Assembly (NCBI GenBank): GCA_032718475.1
Contig: JAUCBJ010000521.1
Span: 1-43,487, forward strand
DNA: 43,487 bases
Reading direction: 5' to 3'
From: Nemertoderma westbladi
Lineage: Eukaryota; Xenacoelomorpha; Nemertodermatida; Nemertodermatidae
The notes beneath the pieces were generated by a model. The model saw nothing but the letters and a program-made list of their open reading frames with translations, was not told where the DNA came from and did not search any database. The translations under genes were made by a program, and so were the position numbers. This document shows, one piece after another, positions 11,601 through 20,876 of this stretch. Position 1 is the stretch's first letter, and each line of letters opens with the position of its first letter.

Positions 11601-12303
11601 GTGATGTATATACTTCGTGAAGTTCTGTGATGTTATACTTCGTGAAGTTCTGTGATGTATATACTTCGTGAAGTTCTGTGATGTTATACTTCGTGAAATT
11701 CTGTGATGTATACTTCGTGAAGTTCTGTGATGTATACTTCGTGAAGTTCTGTGATATATATATACTTCGTGAAGTTCTGTGATGTTATACTTCGTGAAGT
11801 TCTGTGATGTATACTTCGTGAAATTCTGTGATGTATAGGCCGACTTCGTGAAGTTCTGTGATGTATATATACTTCGTGAAGTTCTGTGATGTATATATAC
11901 TTCGTGAAGTTATTTGATGTATACTTCGTGAAGTTCTGTGATGTATATATACTTCGTGAAGTTCTTTGATGTATACTTGGTGAAGTTCTGTGATGTATAT
12001 ACTTCGTGACGTTCTGTGATGTATATACTTCGTGAAGTTCTGTGATGTTATACTTCGTGAAGTTCTGTGATGTATACTTCGTGAAGTTCTGTGATGTACA
12101 CTTCGTGAAGTTCTATGATATATACTTCGTAAAGTTATGTGATGTATATATACTTCGTGAAGTTCTGTGATGTATATATACTTCGTGAAGTTCTGTGATG
12201 TTATACTTCGTGAAGTTATGTGATGTATACTTCGTGAAGATCTGTGATGTATACTTCGTGAAGTTCTGTGATCTATACTTCGTAAAGTTCTGTGATGTAT
12301 ATA
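8698..12303. repeat. TTCGTGAAG satellite, main block
   Basis: This is the same satellite as at 6296-6841, over about 3.6 kb. Units with TTAT spacers (25-bp period) and longer TA spacers alternate in blocks. Higher-order duplication is visible. The variant string around TTTGTGAGGTTCGGTGATGC occurs near 11001 and again near 11515, about 514 bp apart. Another variant block (GATATTATAC, then GATGCATAC, then CTGTAATG) occurs near 9795 and 10270. The block ends where the LTR element begins, in a TA spacer. Confidence 0.96.
12299..12303. repeat. Target-site duplication ATATA, left copy
   Basis: ATATA directly abuts the 3' LTR and is matched by ATATA at 32351-32355 beyond the other LTR. Five bases is the usual length for BEL/Pao integrases. 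Both copies lie in the TA-rich spacer of the satellite, so the exact length is uncertain. Confidence 0.6.
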
Positions 12304-13664
12304 TATTCGAAGAGACAGTAACAAATACACGAATCCTGCAATATCATACTATAGAGTCTGTGAATCAAAGCATAAATCCGACCTTCTCACCAAAACAGTA
12401 AACTCTAAGTAGGCAAACCTATTGCAGTATCGGTCTCTTATAACCGGTGAGGCAGAAAACAGTCTACGAACGGACAAACTTCGATAAAACAAAATCCCGC
12501 GCAGCGAATCCTAAAATCGGGCTGACTCACTGACGGACTAAAGGCGCTCGTACACTTTGCCGCGGTGTGATTTATATGATGAAAAAGCGCTAGCTACAAA
12601 TATAACCAGCGGGAAAATCAGCAGTGCGAACAAATTATTTCGTATATTTTGAGGTGTAAATAATTCCTAAACGCACGTGTGTTTTTAATTCATAGGTCAA
12701 AATTGATTTTTATCCTTCATATACTCTCATTTACTGGGTCCGGCGTTTATTTTACAAATATTCTAATATTTTGGTAACTTGTAGGTCCAATACTTACAAA
12801 TGACAAGGCTCCTTCCCCCTTTGGTGTATTTCCAGGACTCAAATTCAGGCATAGGGTTAATACTACGCCCAGAATTCGGCAATTTTATCTACCAGGTCCC
12901 TAATACTAAGAAGAAATGTGTTAGTTTACTACTGTAGGCGTACGGTTACAAATAGCTATCCTGGCTCTTATCTGGAATTTTAGTCACCTAGGTAGGCTGG
13001 GTAACTTCCTATCAGGACGTTGGCGGGGACACGGTAGGTGTTAGTATCCCTAATAGCCTTAATTTATTTTCGCCTAGCAATAAACTGCCCTACCGCCTGA
13101 ACGGTATAATCTCAATTCAGAGAAAACACAGCAATCCTCTCCTGGCCTACAAGTTCCAACGCAAGCAATAAACACCGTGTACTGCCGACAAGCCACCAAC
13201 GCACCTATACCTGACAATGAGTTAGGCGTACAGTTTTGCTGCACCCTACCAATGTACATGCCGGGTAATGGTGTGCCTGTGTCCTATCTGCGTACGGGTA
13301 TCTCTGTCTAACTTTCCTTTTCTCCTTCCCCCGTAGGAATATGAAGGGGTTCTGCTGGTCTTCCAAGAATTGGGACAATACAGTTCTTAATTTAAATTTT
13401 TGGCGTACAGTGTGTCGCTACTCCTACCGTCGATCTTAGGTCTTACACTTAGGTAGCGAAGCATCGAACACTGTCTAACCTTCAGGCGATGGGCGAATAA
13501 CTCGAATAGATATTGTGGGCGGTCTCCTGTTCACATTCCCCGATGTTCCCGTTCACTGCTGCGGCCCGATGTCTAGCCGGCCATCCTGTTCTTTAGGGGC
13601 GTTCACCGTGGTGAAGCATAATAAAACAGATAGGAAAAGGCAGATATAACAAGTATTTCTAACT

Positions 13665-13670
13665 TTTATT
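13665..13670 (-). promoter_or_regulatory. Polyadenylation signal candidate in 3' LTR
   Basis: AATAAA on the minus strand lies about 105 bases downstream of the LTR TATA box, where R would end. The matching block of the 5' LTR is rearranged and lacks it. Other AATAAA words exist further downstream in both LTRs. Confidence 0.35.
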
Positions 13671-13772
13671 ACAAAAGATATACATAAACGTAACAAGAAA
13701 CTAATAGATAACTAATCATAGATAGAAGAAGAATAGTATTGGATTGATTGATAACTAATGAACGAAATCGCA

Positions 13773-13781
13773 CCTTATATA
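13773..13781 (-). promoter_or_regulatory. TATA box of 3' LTR
   Basis: The minus strand reads TATATAAGG, a strong TATA box match, about 425 bases inside the LTR. It is the copy of the promoter element used in the 5' LTR. Confidence 0.55.
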
Positions 13782-13799
13782 GCAAATTTGTGCTGCAAT

Positions 13800-13821
13800 C
13801 AATCGAGAAAATTCTCGATTG
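13800..13821. repeat. 10-bp-arm inverted repeat in LTR
   Basis: CAATCGAGAA and TTCTCGATTG are perfect inverted arms separated by AA. It lies just upstream of the TATA box on the minus strand and is conserved in the 5' LTR at 31946-31967, so it may bind a dimeric regulator. Confidence 0.7.
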
Positions 13822-14000
13822 TTCTATAAGTTCTAATGGGTTTTTAAAGATAACTATTGGTCCAGCGAATATATAACTTGCACGACATTGGTTACAATCT
13901 AATAACTACAGTCCCATTGGTTAATCTAGGTACAGACAAATGCAATTTAATTTGTAGCGGTCAATTTAAATGAGTTGAAATTCTGTACAAAAGATAATTC

Positions 14001-14075
14001 GCACCTACAAGGATTCGAACTCAATACCTACTACATATATAATTTCCAACGCTCTACCGACTGAGCTACTGAACC
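14001..14075 (-). repeat. tRNA-like segment in 3' LTR
   Basis: On the minus strand TAGCTCAGTCGGTAGAGC (14068-14051) is a canonical A box, and GAGTTCGAATCC (14022-14011) is a B box match. The spacing resembles a tRNA gene. The acceptor, anticodon and T stems do not pair well, so it is a tRNA-derived or SINE-head sequence and not a working tRNA. Confidence 0.75.
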
Positions 14076-14539
14076 ACTTGAATAATCATCGTACAAATAG
14101 ATATAGTAAATACAAATGAGGACTTAATGTAATCTTTTAGCAAAGTTAATTCGAATAAAATAAAATTTTGAAAATCCACGGCATTTAGAGAATATAATTC
14201 TATATCGCTCCATGAAAACAGGATATTATCGTGCATAAAATATACGGTTTTCACCAATACTAAATCAAATTATGGAATACTTGGGACGTACTTACATATT
14301 TACAAATTAAATCTCTACAATTACCTCTACATAATAATTCGATACAAAAATAATTACAAATTCAAACTTTACGTATTTAAGGCTTTATTAAGTAAGTACA
14401 ATATAAATATAATTTAAATTCACCAAAATAAATCTATTGCATCTCAAATATTGCATAAATTCAAACAATCACAAATACTAATACTACTTAAATATAAAAC
14501 AAATTGCATAAGTTCGGATAATTTCAAATAAATCACAAG

Positions 14540-14559
14540 AAAGGCTCACAAGTCTTCCG
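14540..14559 (-). repeat. Dispersed 20-nt word, copy 1 (non-coding)
   Basis: AAAGGCTCACAAGTCTTCCG lies in the 3' untranslated region, preceded by CACAAG as in copy 2. Confidence 0.85.
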
Positions 14560-15081
14560 TCTGCTCTTGCCTTCTATTTACTGTAAATACAAATACTGCT
14601 TCTTTATAAAATATAAATTGCATAATATTCAAACAATAAATTGCGTAAGTTTGGAATGACTACAAATATAGCACTTTCTAAATATAAATCTTTACTAAAT
14701 TGCATAAGTTTAGAATAATACTGCATAAGTTTAGAATAATATAAACTCCTTTTACATCTCAAATATGAAATATAAATCTTTCAAATATAAATCTTTCAAA
14801 TATAAATCTTTCAAATATAAATCTTTCAAATATAAATCTTTCAAATATAAGTTCCTTCTAAATATTAAACTTTCTAAATTTCAAAATTGGAACAATACAA
14901 ATACATAAATTTAGAACAATATAAATTGCATAAACTTAGAATAATATAAATTGCATAAATTTAGAACAATATGAATTGCATAAATTTAGAGCAATACAAA
15001 TTTTAAACAATACAAATTACCTAAACAATTCAATTTACATAAACAATACATAAAACAAACATAAAATAAACAATTCACAAG

Positions 15082-15101
15082 AAAGGCTCACGAGTCTTCC
15101 G
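15082..15101 (-). repeat. Dispersed 20-nt word, copy 2 (non-coding)
   Basis: AAAGGCTCACGAGTCTTCCG lies about 20 bases after the stop of the zinc-knuckle ORF. Confidence 0.85.
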
Positions 15102-15121
15102 TCCACTCCTTCCTTCCCGCT

Positions 15122-16276
15122 TTAACGCTTAGTGGATCGAGCCCTGCCGCGTCCTCGAAAACTGTGTATCGGCGATTTAGCTCGTGATATGGGACTTGTG
15201 GGGCGAGCCACTGGTTTACTTTGGACGTTGAGAGACGGTACAACCGTTTCCTCACATATTCGTCCCTTAGTCATCCCAAATCCTCGTCCAATCCCTCGTG
15301 ACCGATCTGTTGTATCTACCGCTGGTAAAACGTCTGGGAACGCACGGAAAGCGGACGACGCAGACCCAATAGAAGCTTGCGCCCCCTTTTGATCAGCTGG
15401 TATATGTCCCGATCCTCCTTGCGGTTCTCTGGGAAGCGAAACCGTATCCCGAGTAATTCGAATAGTCAGTTCGTATCCCTTTCGTTCTTCAACGTTGATA
15501 GTTTTCTTTAACTGTTGGCCCACTTTCTGGACCCTTATGATCCTACCCTGTCCGTCCTCCCGAGGGTGACGTGCAGACGGCGCGACCGGAGTAGCTGGTA
15601 TGTTGGTCGCCTCTAGGACCTCCTCTTCCTCGAATACGCTCGCTCGTATACGTTTATGGTAGAACGCGGCTCGGTACGCCCATGCGACGGTTAACCAAGC
15701 TCCCTTGTTCCGCTTTTCCGTTCGGAACCGATCAAATTCACCATATGTGATACGATTGACTACTTTCTGGAAGTTCCATGTATTCTTATTGTCAGGGTGT
15801 ATCTGTAACAAATATTCGCGCACAACTCGGAATCCACTATCATGAGGCAAAATATCAACTACCTCGATGAGTTCGTCGTATTGTGGCATAGCGGAGATAT
15901 ATCCTTCCGACATCATAGTTTGAGGATTTACCGCCCAAAATCCAAGATGCGCTCTCATCGGGAACCGTCTTCTTTGCGCTGCTACATGTTCGTCAGCCAA
16001 ATCTTCCCACTCATCAAATAGTTTTCGCACGAGTTTTACAGATTCGTGTTCGTAAGGTATATCTCTCAGTTGGCATTCAGATGCTCGATGTCCCTTTATA
16101 TTGCAGTAAGTGCATTGAGCCATAAATCTCCAGCAAGTATAAAATGTATGGGACCCTTGATCTCCACACCATCCACAGATTAGTTGAGTTGTAGTAATGT
16201 GCTTTCCACTGCACTTTGTCGAATGATGTCCAGCGACACCACATTTACCACACATCGTATTAGCAGGGTACCACAC
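15122..16276 (-). CDS. Accessory ORF: triple CCHC zinc-knuckle protein with RG-rich tail
   Basis: This is the last ORF of the element, 384 codons if counted from a GTG at 16276. The first ATG is codon 8 at 16255. Three knuckles open the protein: C9-C12-H17-C22 and C55-C58-H63-C68 have the exact CX2CX4HX4C spacing, while C34-C37-H43-C48 has one extra residue. Knuckles of this type bind single-stranded nucleic acid in Gag proteins. A middle region of about 200 residues is unfamiliar to me. The C-terminus is basic and disordered (SFRGRGRAR, TKR), as in RNA-binding tails. The frame is open upstream to about 16297, overlapping the end of the preceding ORF in the -1 frame. It could therefore be reached by frameshift, reinitiation or splicing. 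It is not the element's main Gag, which has its own knuckles. I infer a nucleic-acid-binding partner of the preceding ORF. Confidence 0.8.
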   Translation of the reverse strand: MWYPANTMCGKCGVAGHHSTKCSGKHITTTQLICGWCGDQGSHTFYTCWRFMAQCTYCNIKGHRASECQLRDIPYEHESVKLVRKLFDEWEDLADEHVAAQRRRFPMRAHLGFWAVNPQTMMSEGYISAMPQYDELIEVVDILPHDSGFRVVREYLLQIHPDNKNTWNFQKVVNRITYGEFDRFRTEKRNKGAWLTVAWAYRAAFYHKRIRASVFEEEEVLEATNIPATPVAPSARHPREDGQGRIIRVQKVGQQLKKTINVEERKGYELTIRITRDTVSLPREPQGGSGHIPADQKGAQASIGSASSAFRAFPDVLPAVDTTDRSRGIGRGFGMTKGRICEETVVPSLNVQSKPVARPTSPISRAKSPIHSFRGRGRARSTKR

Positions 16277-16287
16277 TCGCTCATATA

Positions 16288-18846
16288 TTAGATCGCCAAT
16301 CGGATCAGACTATAACAGATCAAACTATAATCATAATCGTCTGGATCAATAGGTTGGTATGTTTCAGAAGGTTGTATGCAAACTACAGCATCTGTTGCTT
16401 CTAATTGTCGAATCTCCGTCTGAGATTTCTTCGGGAGGTTCCTTTCAATCTCAAGAAGTTCCTCTAAAGGATCATCGATGGCCGTCGTTACTTCGAAATC
16501 ATCACCTAAGTGACCGATAGGCGCACGCGTCTGCCGTGATTCGTCCGTAAGCTCCACGATACGTTCTCCTTCATAGGGTAACAATGTAAACATAGATGGT
16601 CTTTCGATAAGAGATCCCGCACAGCGAAGATACACGTCTCGAAATATACTAAATCCTGCTCGAGTGAAGGCATTACACTGAGCGTCGGAATTGTAGAAGG
16701 GTTCGAGAAACCGTCTAAACACATCGGTATGAATTCTCCCTTCCGCGTAGAATGTATGATCTTCTCCGAGGCAAAGTGGATGTATTTTAAGAGTCCGAGA
16801 CACAATGTCAGCGACTAAGCAAACATTCACTGATGACTCTATCGCTAAATAATATTGTAGTAACGCTCTTGGAGGTGAAGTAATAGCCCAATATACGCAT
16901 CCTCTCCATTTGAGCTGTGATTCAAACTCATTTATATCTGGAGTATCACCTTCTCCATACGTTTCGATATACTTTGTTCTTTTACTTTCCTTATAATCCC
17001 AATTAAACATCAAGTAGGAAATATATTCAGTTCCGGTTTTCTGAGTATCATACTCACGGAAGTATCCTTGTTCTATAGACCACAGTATAAGAGGTCGAGT
17101 GTCGACGTAAGGTGTCGGTAGTCTGTCGTCACTGTCCGACATGCCGGCGAAGTCGCTAATTAAGTCCTCTCTTACTCCTGATCCAATCTTTACAACAGTT
17201 TTATCTAAAATCATATTTCTCACTGTCTTTGGTAACATTCTAGCATCGATATTGCAAGCCTGGTCCATTTTCTTTACTATATTAGTGATGAACTGGTGCC
17301 GCTTTGTAGTTCCTGGAGGTATCGGCATTCGCTTGTCGCTCCTTTGTCTACTGAAAACGTGCAAAACTCCGTCTGCCGCTCTAATTTGTATAGTCTTGGA
17401 GGTTAGACTCTGCTGATGGCTGCCGCCCTCGTTATCATAAAACATGTAACCGTTTTCCTGAAACGATCTAAACGTCCTATTCCATTCGTCCAATAATTCT
17501 TCCGAAGGTTGCCAAATCTTCTCTATGTCTTTCTCGTCCTCGAAACGAATGACTTTACCTTGCCAGTCTGCAGCGATATCTGTATCCGACTCAAAGGTTC
17601 CTGTTCCAATCCATAAGCGAATTGTTTTGGTTAAATATCCTTTCAGGTTACTCGGAGCTATATCAGCGCCAGCTCTATCCAGTTCCCTAAAGTCTTGAAT
17701 ATGAGGCGGAACATTATGCACAACCTTTTGCGTAATATGTCTACGTAAATCGTATATCTTAACCATATCGCTTAGAACAACTGCAGGAAGAAACTCTAAG
17801 TTCGAAATGATTTCCGGATGATCCACAATAGGTATTTCATACGTTGTATCTTGTCGAACTGGTATACTAATAGGGAAATTGAGTGTCGTACTCAATGGTT
17901 TCGTAGTTGAAGTACTATACGGTTGCATTTCTCTTGTCCTTTCCGGGGATGCAATCTGTAGTCTCTGAATAACGTTTTGAGCAAAGTTTATACTCTCGAA
18001 AACTTCCGGTGTCATCTCCTTAGCTGAAGTTTGATTGTGTGACGTCCAATGGTAAGGTAGGATCGCGAGTCTTCCGCCCCATTCTTCCATCTCACCTTTC
18101 TCGAAAGCCTTGTAGGCTCTGTATAGGCTGAGAGCTTCTTTCTTTTCGCGGGTTGACTGAGTCGCCTCGTCCAGCGTAAGTTCGAATACATCGGGTTCAA
18201 CAACCTTAGGTGGGTAAACGACAATTTCTCCCGCCTTTGGTCCAGTCATAGCGAATGAATGATATGGATTCGATAAAGGATACCCTCCTTCCTGGTAGCG
18301 TAGTTGTTGATGGTTCGAACACCTCGCCAATATCGGTTCGGGATTTTCCTTATTCAAACGCATCGGAATCGCATTTCGTTGTTCGCGCATACAAGATCCG
18401 CATTGATAATAAAGTTTATAAACTGAAAATGCTTCCTTTGTTTCTCTATCGTCCCCTCGAGTTCGTCTGTAAAGATGCATTCCATCGAATTCATCACGTA
18501 CCGCAGGCATAGGTTCGTGTGCTTTTAGGTATTGCATAGTATGATACAAACGACTAATTTCGGTATCGGGATCTTCGCTAATATCTCCCGTATCACATAA
18601 AGCGTCGTACGGGTAAAGTTCATTGAAGGTTTTGCGTAAACTTTCGATTCTTTCATTTAACGCGTTTTGCCTTCTCTTTATTACATTCGAGTCATATTTC
18701 GTCTTTGCGAGTTTCGCTGTACTTTCTGATAAATCTTTTATACCAAATATAGTGTAATCCTTAGCTCCAAATCGTTCGAATGGCGCTGCTGCTTCCTCTT
18801 GGATATCATATCCCCATCTCGGCTCTCCTTGTATCCCTTTCGCCAT
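16288..18846 (-). CDS. Accessory ORF: putative DEDD-type 3'-5' exonuclease-like protein
   Basis: It is an 852-codon intact ORF starting with ATG at 18846, between integrase and the knuckle ORF. Residues 149-179 contain CGSC and CSNH, a possible zinc site (CX2CX23CX2H). From about 435 to 690 I see the order of a DEDDy exonuclease (RNase D/WRN class). Motif I is FYDNEGG with D471 and E473. Motif II is VVKIGSGVREDL with D561, followed by VDTRPL. Motif III is LLQYYLAIESS with Y666 three residues before E670, where the family normally has Asp. Hydrophobic spacing around each motif fits. Such enzymes trim RNA or DNA 3' ends with two metal ions. The distances between motifs (90 and 109 residues) are longer than in compact members. 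The Asp-to-Glu change could weaken or alter catalysis. The acidic C-terminus (780-840) is unassigned. The fold call is inference from motif reading alone. No signal peptide or membrane segment is visible, so it is not an Env. Confidence 0.6.
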   Translation of the reverse strand: MAKGIQGEPRWGYDIQEEAAAPFERFGAKDYTIFGIKDLSESTAKLAKTKYDSNVIKRRQNALNERIESLRKTFNELYPYDALCDTGDISEDPDTEISRLYHTMQYLKAHEPMPAVRDEFDGMHLYRRTRGDDRETKEAFSVYKLYYQCGSCMREQRNAIPMRLNKENPEPILARCSNHQQLRYQEGGYPLSNPYHSFAMTGPKAGEIVVYPPKVVEPDVFELTLDEATQSTREKKEALSLYRAYKAFEKGEMEEWGGRLAILPYHWTSHNQTSAKEMTPEVFESINFAQNVIQRLQIASPERTREMQPYSTSTTKPLSTTLNFPISIPVRQDTTYEIPIVDHPEIISNLEFLPAVVLSDMVKIYDLRRHITQKVVHNVPPHIQDFRELDRAGADIAPSNLKGYLTKTIRLWIGTGTFESDTDIAADWQGKVIRFEDEKDIEKIWQPSEELLDEWNRTFRSFQENGYMFYDNEGGSHQQSLTSKTIQIRAADGVLHVFSRQRSDKRMPIPPGTTKRHQFITNIVKKMDQACNIDARMLPKTVRNMILDKTVVKIGSGVREDLISDFAGMSDSDDRLPTPYVDTRPLILWSIEQGYFREYDTQKTGTEYISYLMFNWDYKESKRTKYIETYGEGDTPDINEFESQLKWRGCVYWAITSPPRALLQYYLAIESSVNVCLVADIVSRTLKIHPLCLGEDHTFYAEGRIHTDVFRRFLEPFYNSDAQCNAFTRAGFSIFRDVYLRCAGSLIERPSMFTLLPYEGERIVELTDESRQTRAPIGHLGDDFEVTTAIDDPLEELLEIERNLPKKSQTEIRQLEATDAVVCIQPSETYQPIDPDDYDYSLICYSLIRLAI
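18057..18076 (-). repeat. Dispersed 20-nt word, copy 3 (inside exonuclease-like ORF)
   Basis: GTAGGATCGCGAGTCTTCCG has one departure (GGATC for GGCTC). It is read in the frame that gives GGRLAIL at about residue 258. Confidence 0.75.
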
Positions 18847-19505
18847 TATTAGAGGTAATGGTTACATAATCATACTACTAGAGGGAATACAACAGAGTTT
18901 ATTATTAGTTGTGAGGAGATGTGAGAGTTTTCGTCTGCCCTTTTGGCTCGACAACGCTCTAACCTCCAACCCATAGCCTAAGATCTAAGGTTTCTTTAGT
19001 GACACACTGTCTTATCTAAAATTTTTTGCCGAAATAAAAACGAATTTGGGCTAAACTGGCTGTGAGTCTAAAATACTCACTTTTTGATCCCAAACTATTA
19101 TCAGAAAATAAGCAATCAAGAGTTAGTAATAAATATAGGGAAGTCTATTTATTGACGTAACTTATTGAAACAAGACCGTGTAAAATTTAATTAAATTTTA
19201 AGAAAGGCTCGCAAGTCTTCCTTTCTTGTTTCTCTAATTTTAAGTTCCACCCGACTGTACCCTGAAATCTATTCACTGGAGAAAATTTTAAAAATTTTTC
19301 AAATCCAAATGGATTGTCTAAAATTTCGAAAATGTCTCAATATTGTGAGTTCCAAGTAGAATTCCATTTCTTATACCTACAAATCCCGCTCCTATGTGAC
19401 ACATAAGGGTACTACCCTCAATGTTCACATATAAAGACAATGGAATTCTACCGCTGTCCTTACTACGGTGTACAGGTACGTGGAAATCTATTTGTAAACT
19501 CCTTA
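18847..19505. other. Gap between integrase and the accessory ORFs
   Basis: I see no coding region. It is AT-rich and carries one dispersed word at 19203-19222. A spliced or subgenomic leader would have to join here for the 852-codon ORF to be translated, but I cannot identify a definite acceptor. Confidence 0.5.
19203..19222 (-). repeat. Dispersed 20-nt word, copy 4 (non-coding)
   Basis: AAAGGCTCGCAAGTCTTCCT lies in the gap between integrase and the exonuclease-like ORF and is identical to copy 5 inside gag-pol. Confidence 0.85.
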
Positions 19506-20876
19506 CTATTTACTAACATTTGTTGGAGACTTGTAATCTCCAGACTCGTTTCGCGTCTCTTCAAGAAGTACGAGACGTTGTGTCGGTCTGTCTACTGTAC
19601 GACCGTCAATTGTCCGTACAGTCACAGTTCTTGTCACTCCATCCATAGATGGATGTGTGTCTAGAATTACACCTGTTATCCAGAAGCGTCTTTTTAGATT
19701 CACTTCTGCTAATAGCACATGATCTCCCGCTCTTAAAGCGCGAGTATTGTTGTACCAATTTGTTCTGGCAGAAATAGAGGGCAAATAGTGATTTTGCCAT
19801 ATTTCCCAGAATTTGTTAGCTAGTAGTTGCGTGATTTTCCACGCTTTTCTACCGTAGCTGTCGCCTTCTATTGGAATAGAAATAGGCATTAATGTAGTCG
19901 GTGCCTGCATAAGCAGGTGTGCCGGTGTCAAAGCAAACTGGGATTGTTTGTCATCGGGTACTAATACTATTGTTCTAGTATTTAGTATTGCCTCGATTTC
20001 AACAAACAATGTTGTCAGTTGGTCGTCTGTCAAGATGTGGTTTACTGGAATTACCTTTGCCATGGCTGTTTTTATAGATCTAATCAATCTCTCCCATACT
20101 CCGCCTCTCCAAGGACTGTCTGGAGGATTAAACTTCCAAACAATCTTGTAAGGACGTAGTTCGTTTGAGATTTGATCATGATCTAATTTCTTAAAGGCTC
20201 TAGCAATTTCATTTCGAGCACCAACAAAGTTTGTACCTTGGTCTGAGTGCAAGCATTTTACTAGTCCGCGTCTAGCGATAAATCGCCGCAATGCTAGTAT
20301 AAACGCGTTGGTGGAAAGATCCATCACACGTTCAATATGAACTGCCCTACTGGACATACATGTGAAAATCAGTCCCCAGCGTTTCACTAGTATACGTCCA
20401 CGTTTCATATGTATGGGACCAAAGCAGTCAATTCCAGTCTCTGTAAAAGGTGGTCTGAATGCTTGAAGTTGTGCTTGTGGAAGTTCACTCATTTCTTGGG
20501 TACCTATTCTAGAGTGTACCTTTTTACAAATAATACACGTACGTGTCACTGAACTTAACGCTTTACTGGGTCTAATTAATACAAATCTTGTACATAAGTA
20601 GGAAAGACAGTGATGTCTTCCAGCGTGTTTCAGATGTAAATGTGCGTCCAGTATCATTGCACGTTGTAATTCGTGATGTTGCGGTATTATTATCGGGTAC
20701 CTAAAATTTGTGTTAAAGTCAATGTTTTGAAGCCGAGATTTATGACAAATTAAGCCATTATAAATTATCGGACTCCAACTCAATATTGGTGACGACTTGA
20801 TTGGTTGACCTTGACTTATAGATGTGAATTCGCGCGCGAAATATCGCAATTGATAATGGCGAATTAATTTAATTTC
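19506..20876 (-). CDS. int: BEL/Pao integrase (C-terminal part of Pol)
   Basis: The frame is open from just after a TGA (20879-20877) to the stop at 19506. There is no ATG near its start. The TTG at 20849 is simply the first alternative start, and the first ATG lies about 65 codons further in, so the domain is probably made as part of Pol. Counting from the TTG, residues 70-108 form the N-terminal zinc domain (HLHLKH and CIIC). The catalytic core has D141 (TGIDCFGP), D203 (HSDQGTNF) and E253 (GGVWERL), all present. A C-terminal BEL-type module follows (LRAGDHVLL, RRFWITGVI, MDGVTRTVTV). It inserts the cDNA copy into the genome. The sequence before the TTG (IRHYQL) also fits BEL integrase linkers, so coding crosses the TGA. 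Confidence 0.9.
   Translation of the reverse strand, partial: EIKLIRHYQLRYFAREFTSISQGQPIKSSPILSWSPIIYNGLICHKSRLQNIDFNTNFRYPIIIPQHHELQRAMILDAHLHLKHAGRHHCLSYLCTRFVLIRPSKALSSVTRTCIICKKVHSRIGTQEMSELPQAQLQAFRPPFTETGIDCFGPIHMKRGRILVKRWGLIFTCMSSRAVHIERVMDLSTNAFILALRRFIARRGLVKCLHSDQGTNFVGARNEIARAFKKLDHDQISNELRPYKIVWKFNPPDSPWRGGVWERLIRSIKTAMAKVIPVNHILTDDQLTTLFVEIEAILNTRTIVLVPDDKQSQFALTPAHLLMQAPTTLMPISIPIEGDSYGRKAWKITQLLANKFWEIWQNHYLPSISARTNWYNNTRALRAGDHVLLAEVNLKRRFWITGVILDTHPSMDGVTRTVTVRTIDGRTVDRPTQRLVLLEETRNESGDYKSPTNVSK

Larger units (their letters stand above)
12304..14204 (-). repeat. 3' LTR of the BEL/Pao element
   Basis: It is a direct repeat of 30453-32350. Read on the minus strand it starts TATAGAATTATATTC and ends CTCTTCGAATA, so it lacks the usual TG...CA ends. 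It contains a tRNA-like segment (14001-14075), a near-perfect inverted repeat (13800-13821), a TATA box (13773-13781) and, downstream of that, an AATAAA (13670-13665). The 61-codon ORF at 13074-13259 is identical in both LTRs but has no recognisable product. Confidence 0.9.
14205..15121. other. AT-rich 3' untranslated region of the element
   Basis: It lies between the last ORF and the 3' LTR and has no coding potential. It holds degenerate repeats of TTGCATAAATTTAGAAC-like words and a tandem run of the 15-bp unit AAATATAAATCTTTC, about five copies at 14765-14840. Two copies of the dispersed 20-nt word lie at 14540 and 15082. Next to the LTR the minus strand reads CATGGAGCGA, only a weak polypurine tract. 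Confidence 0.6.

Noticed and set aside
1626-12303. CRISPR-like array
   Set aside because: Repeats are directly adjacent or joined by TA spacers. There are no unique spacers and the context is eukaryotic.
6508-12330. Minus-strand ORFs with repeated HHRTSRSI or TSQNFTKY strings
   Set aside because: They are translations of the satellite, with no start context or non-repeat domain.
16288-18846. Envelope gene as the identity of the first extra ORF
   Set aside because: No signal peptide, transmembrane segment, furin-like site or cysteine-rich ectodomain is visible.
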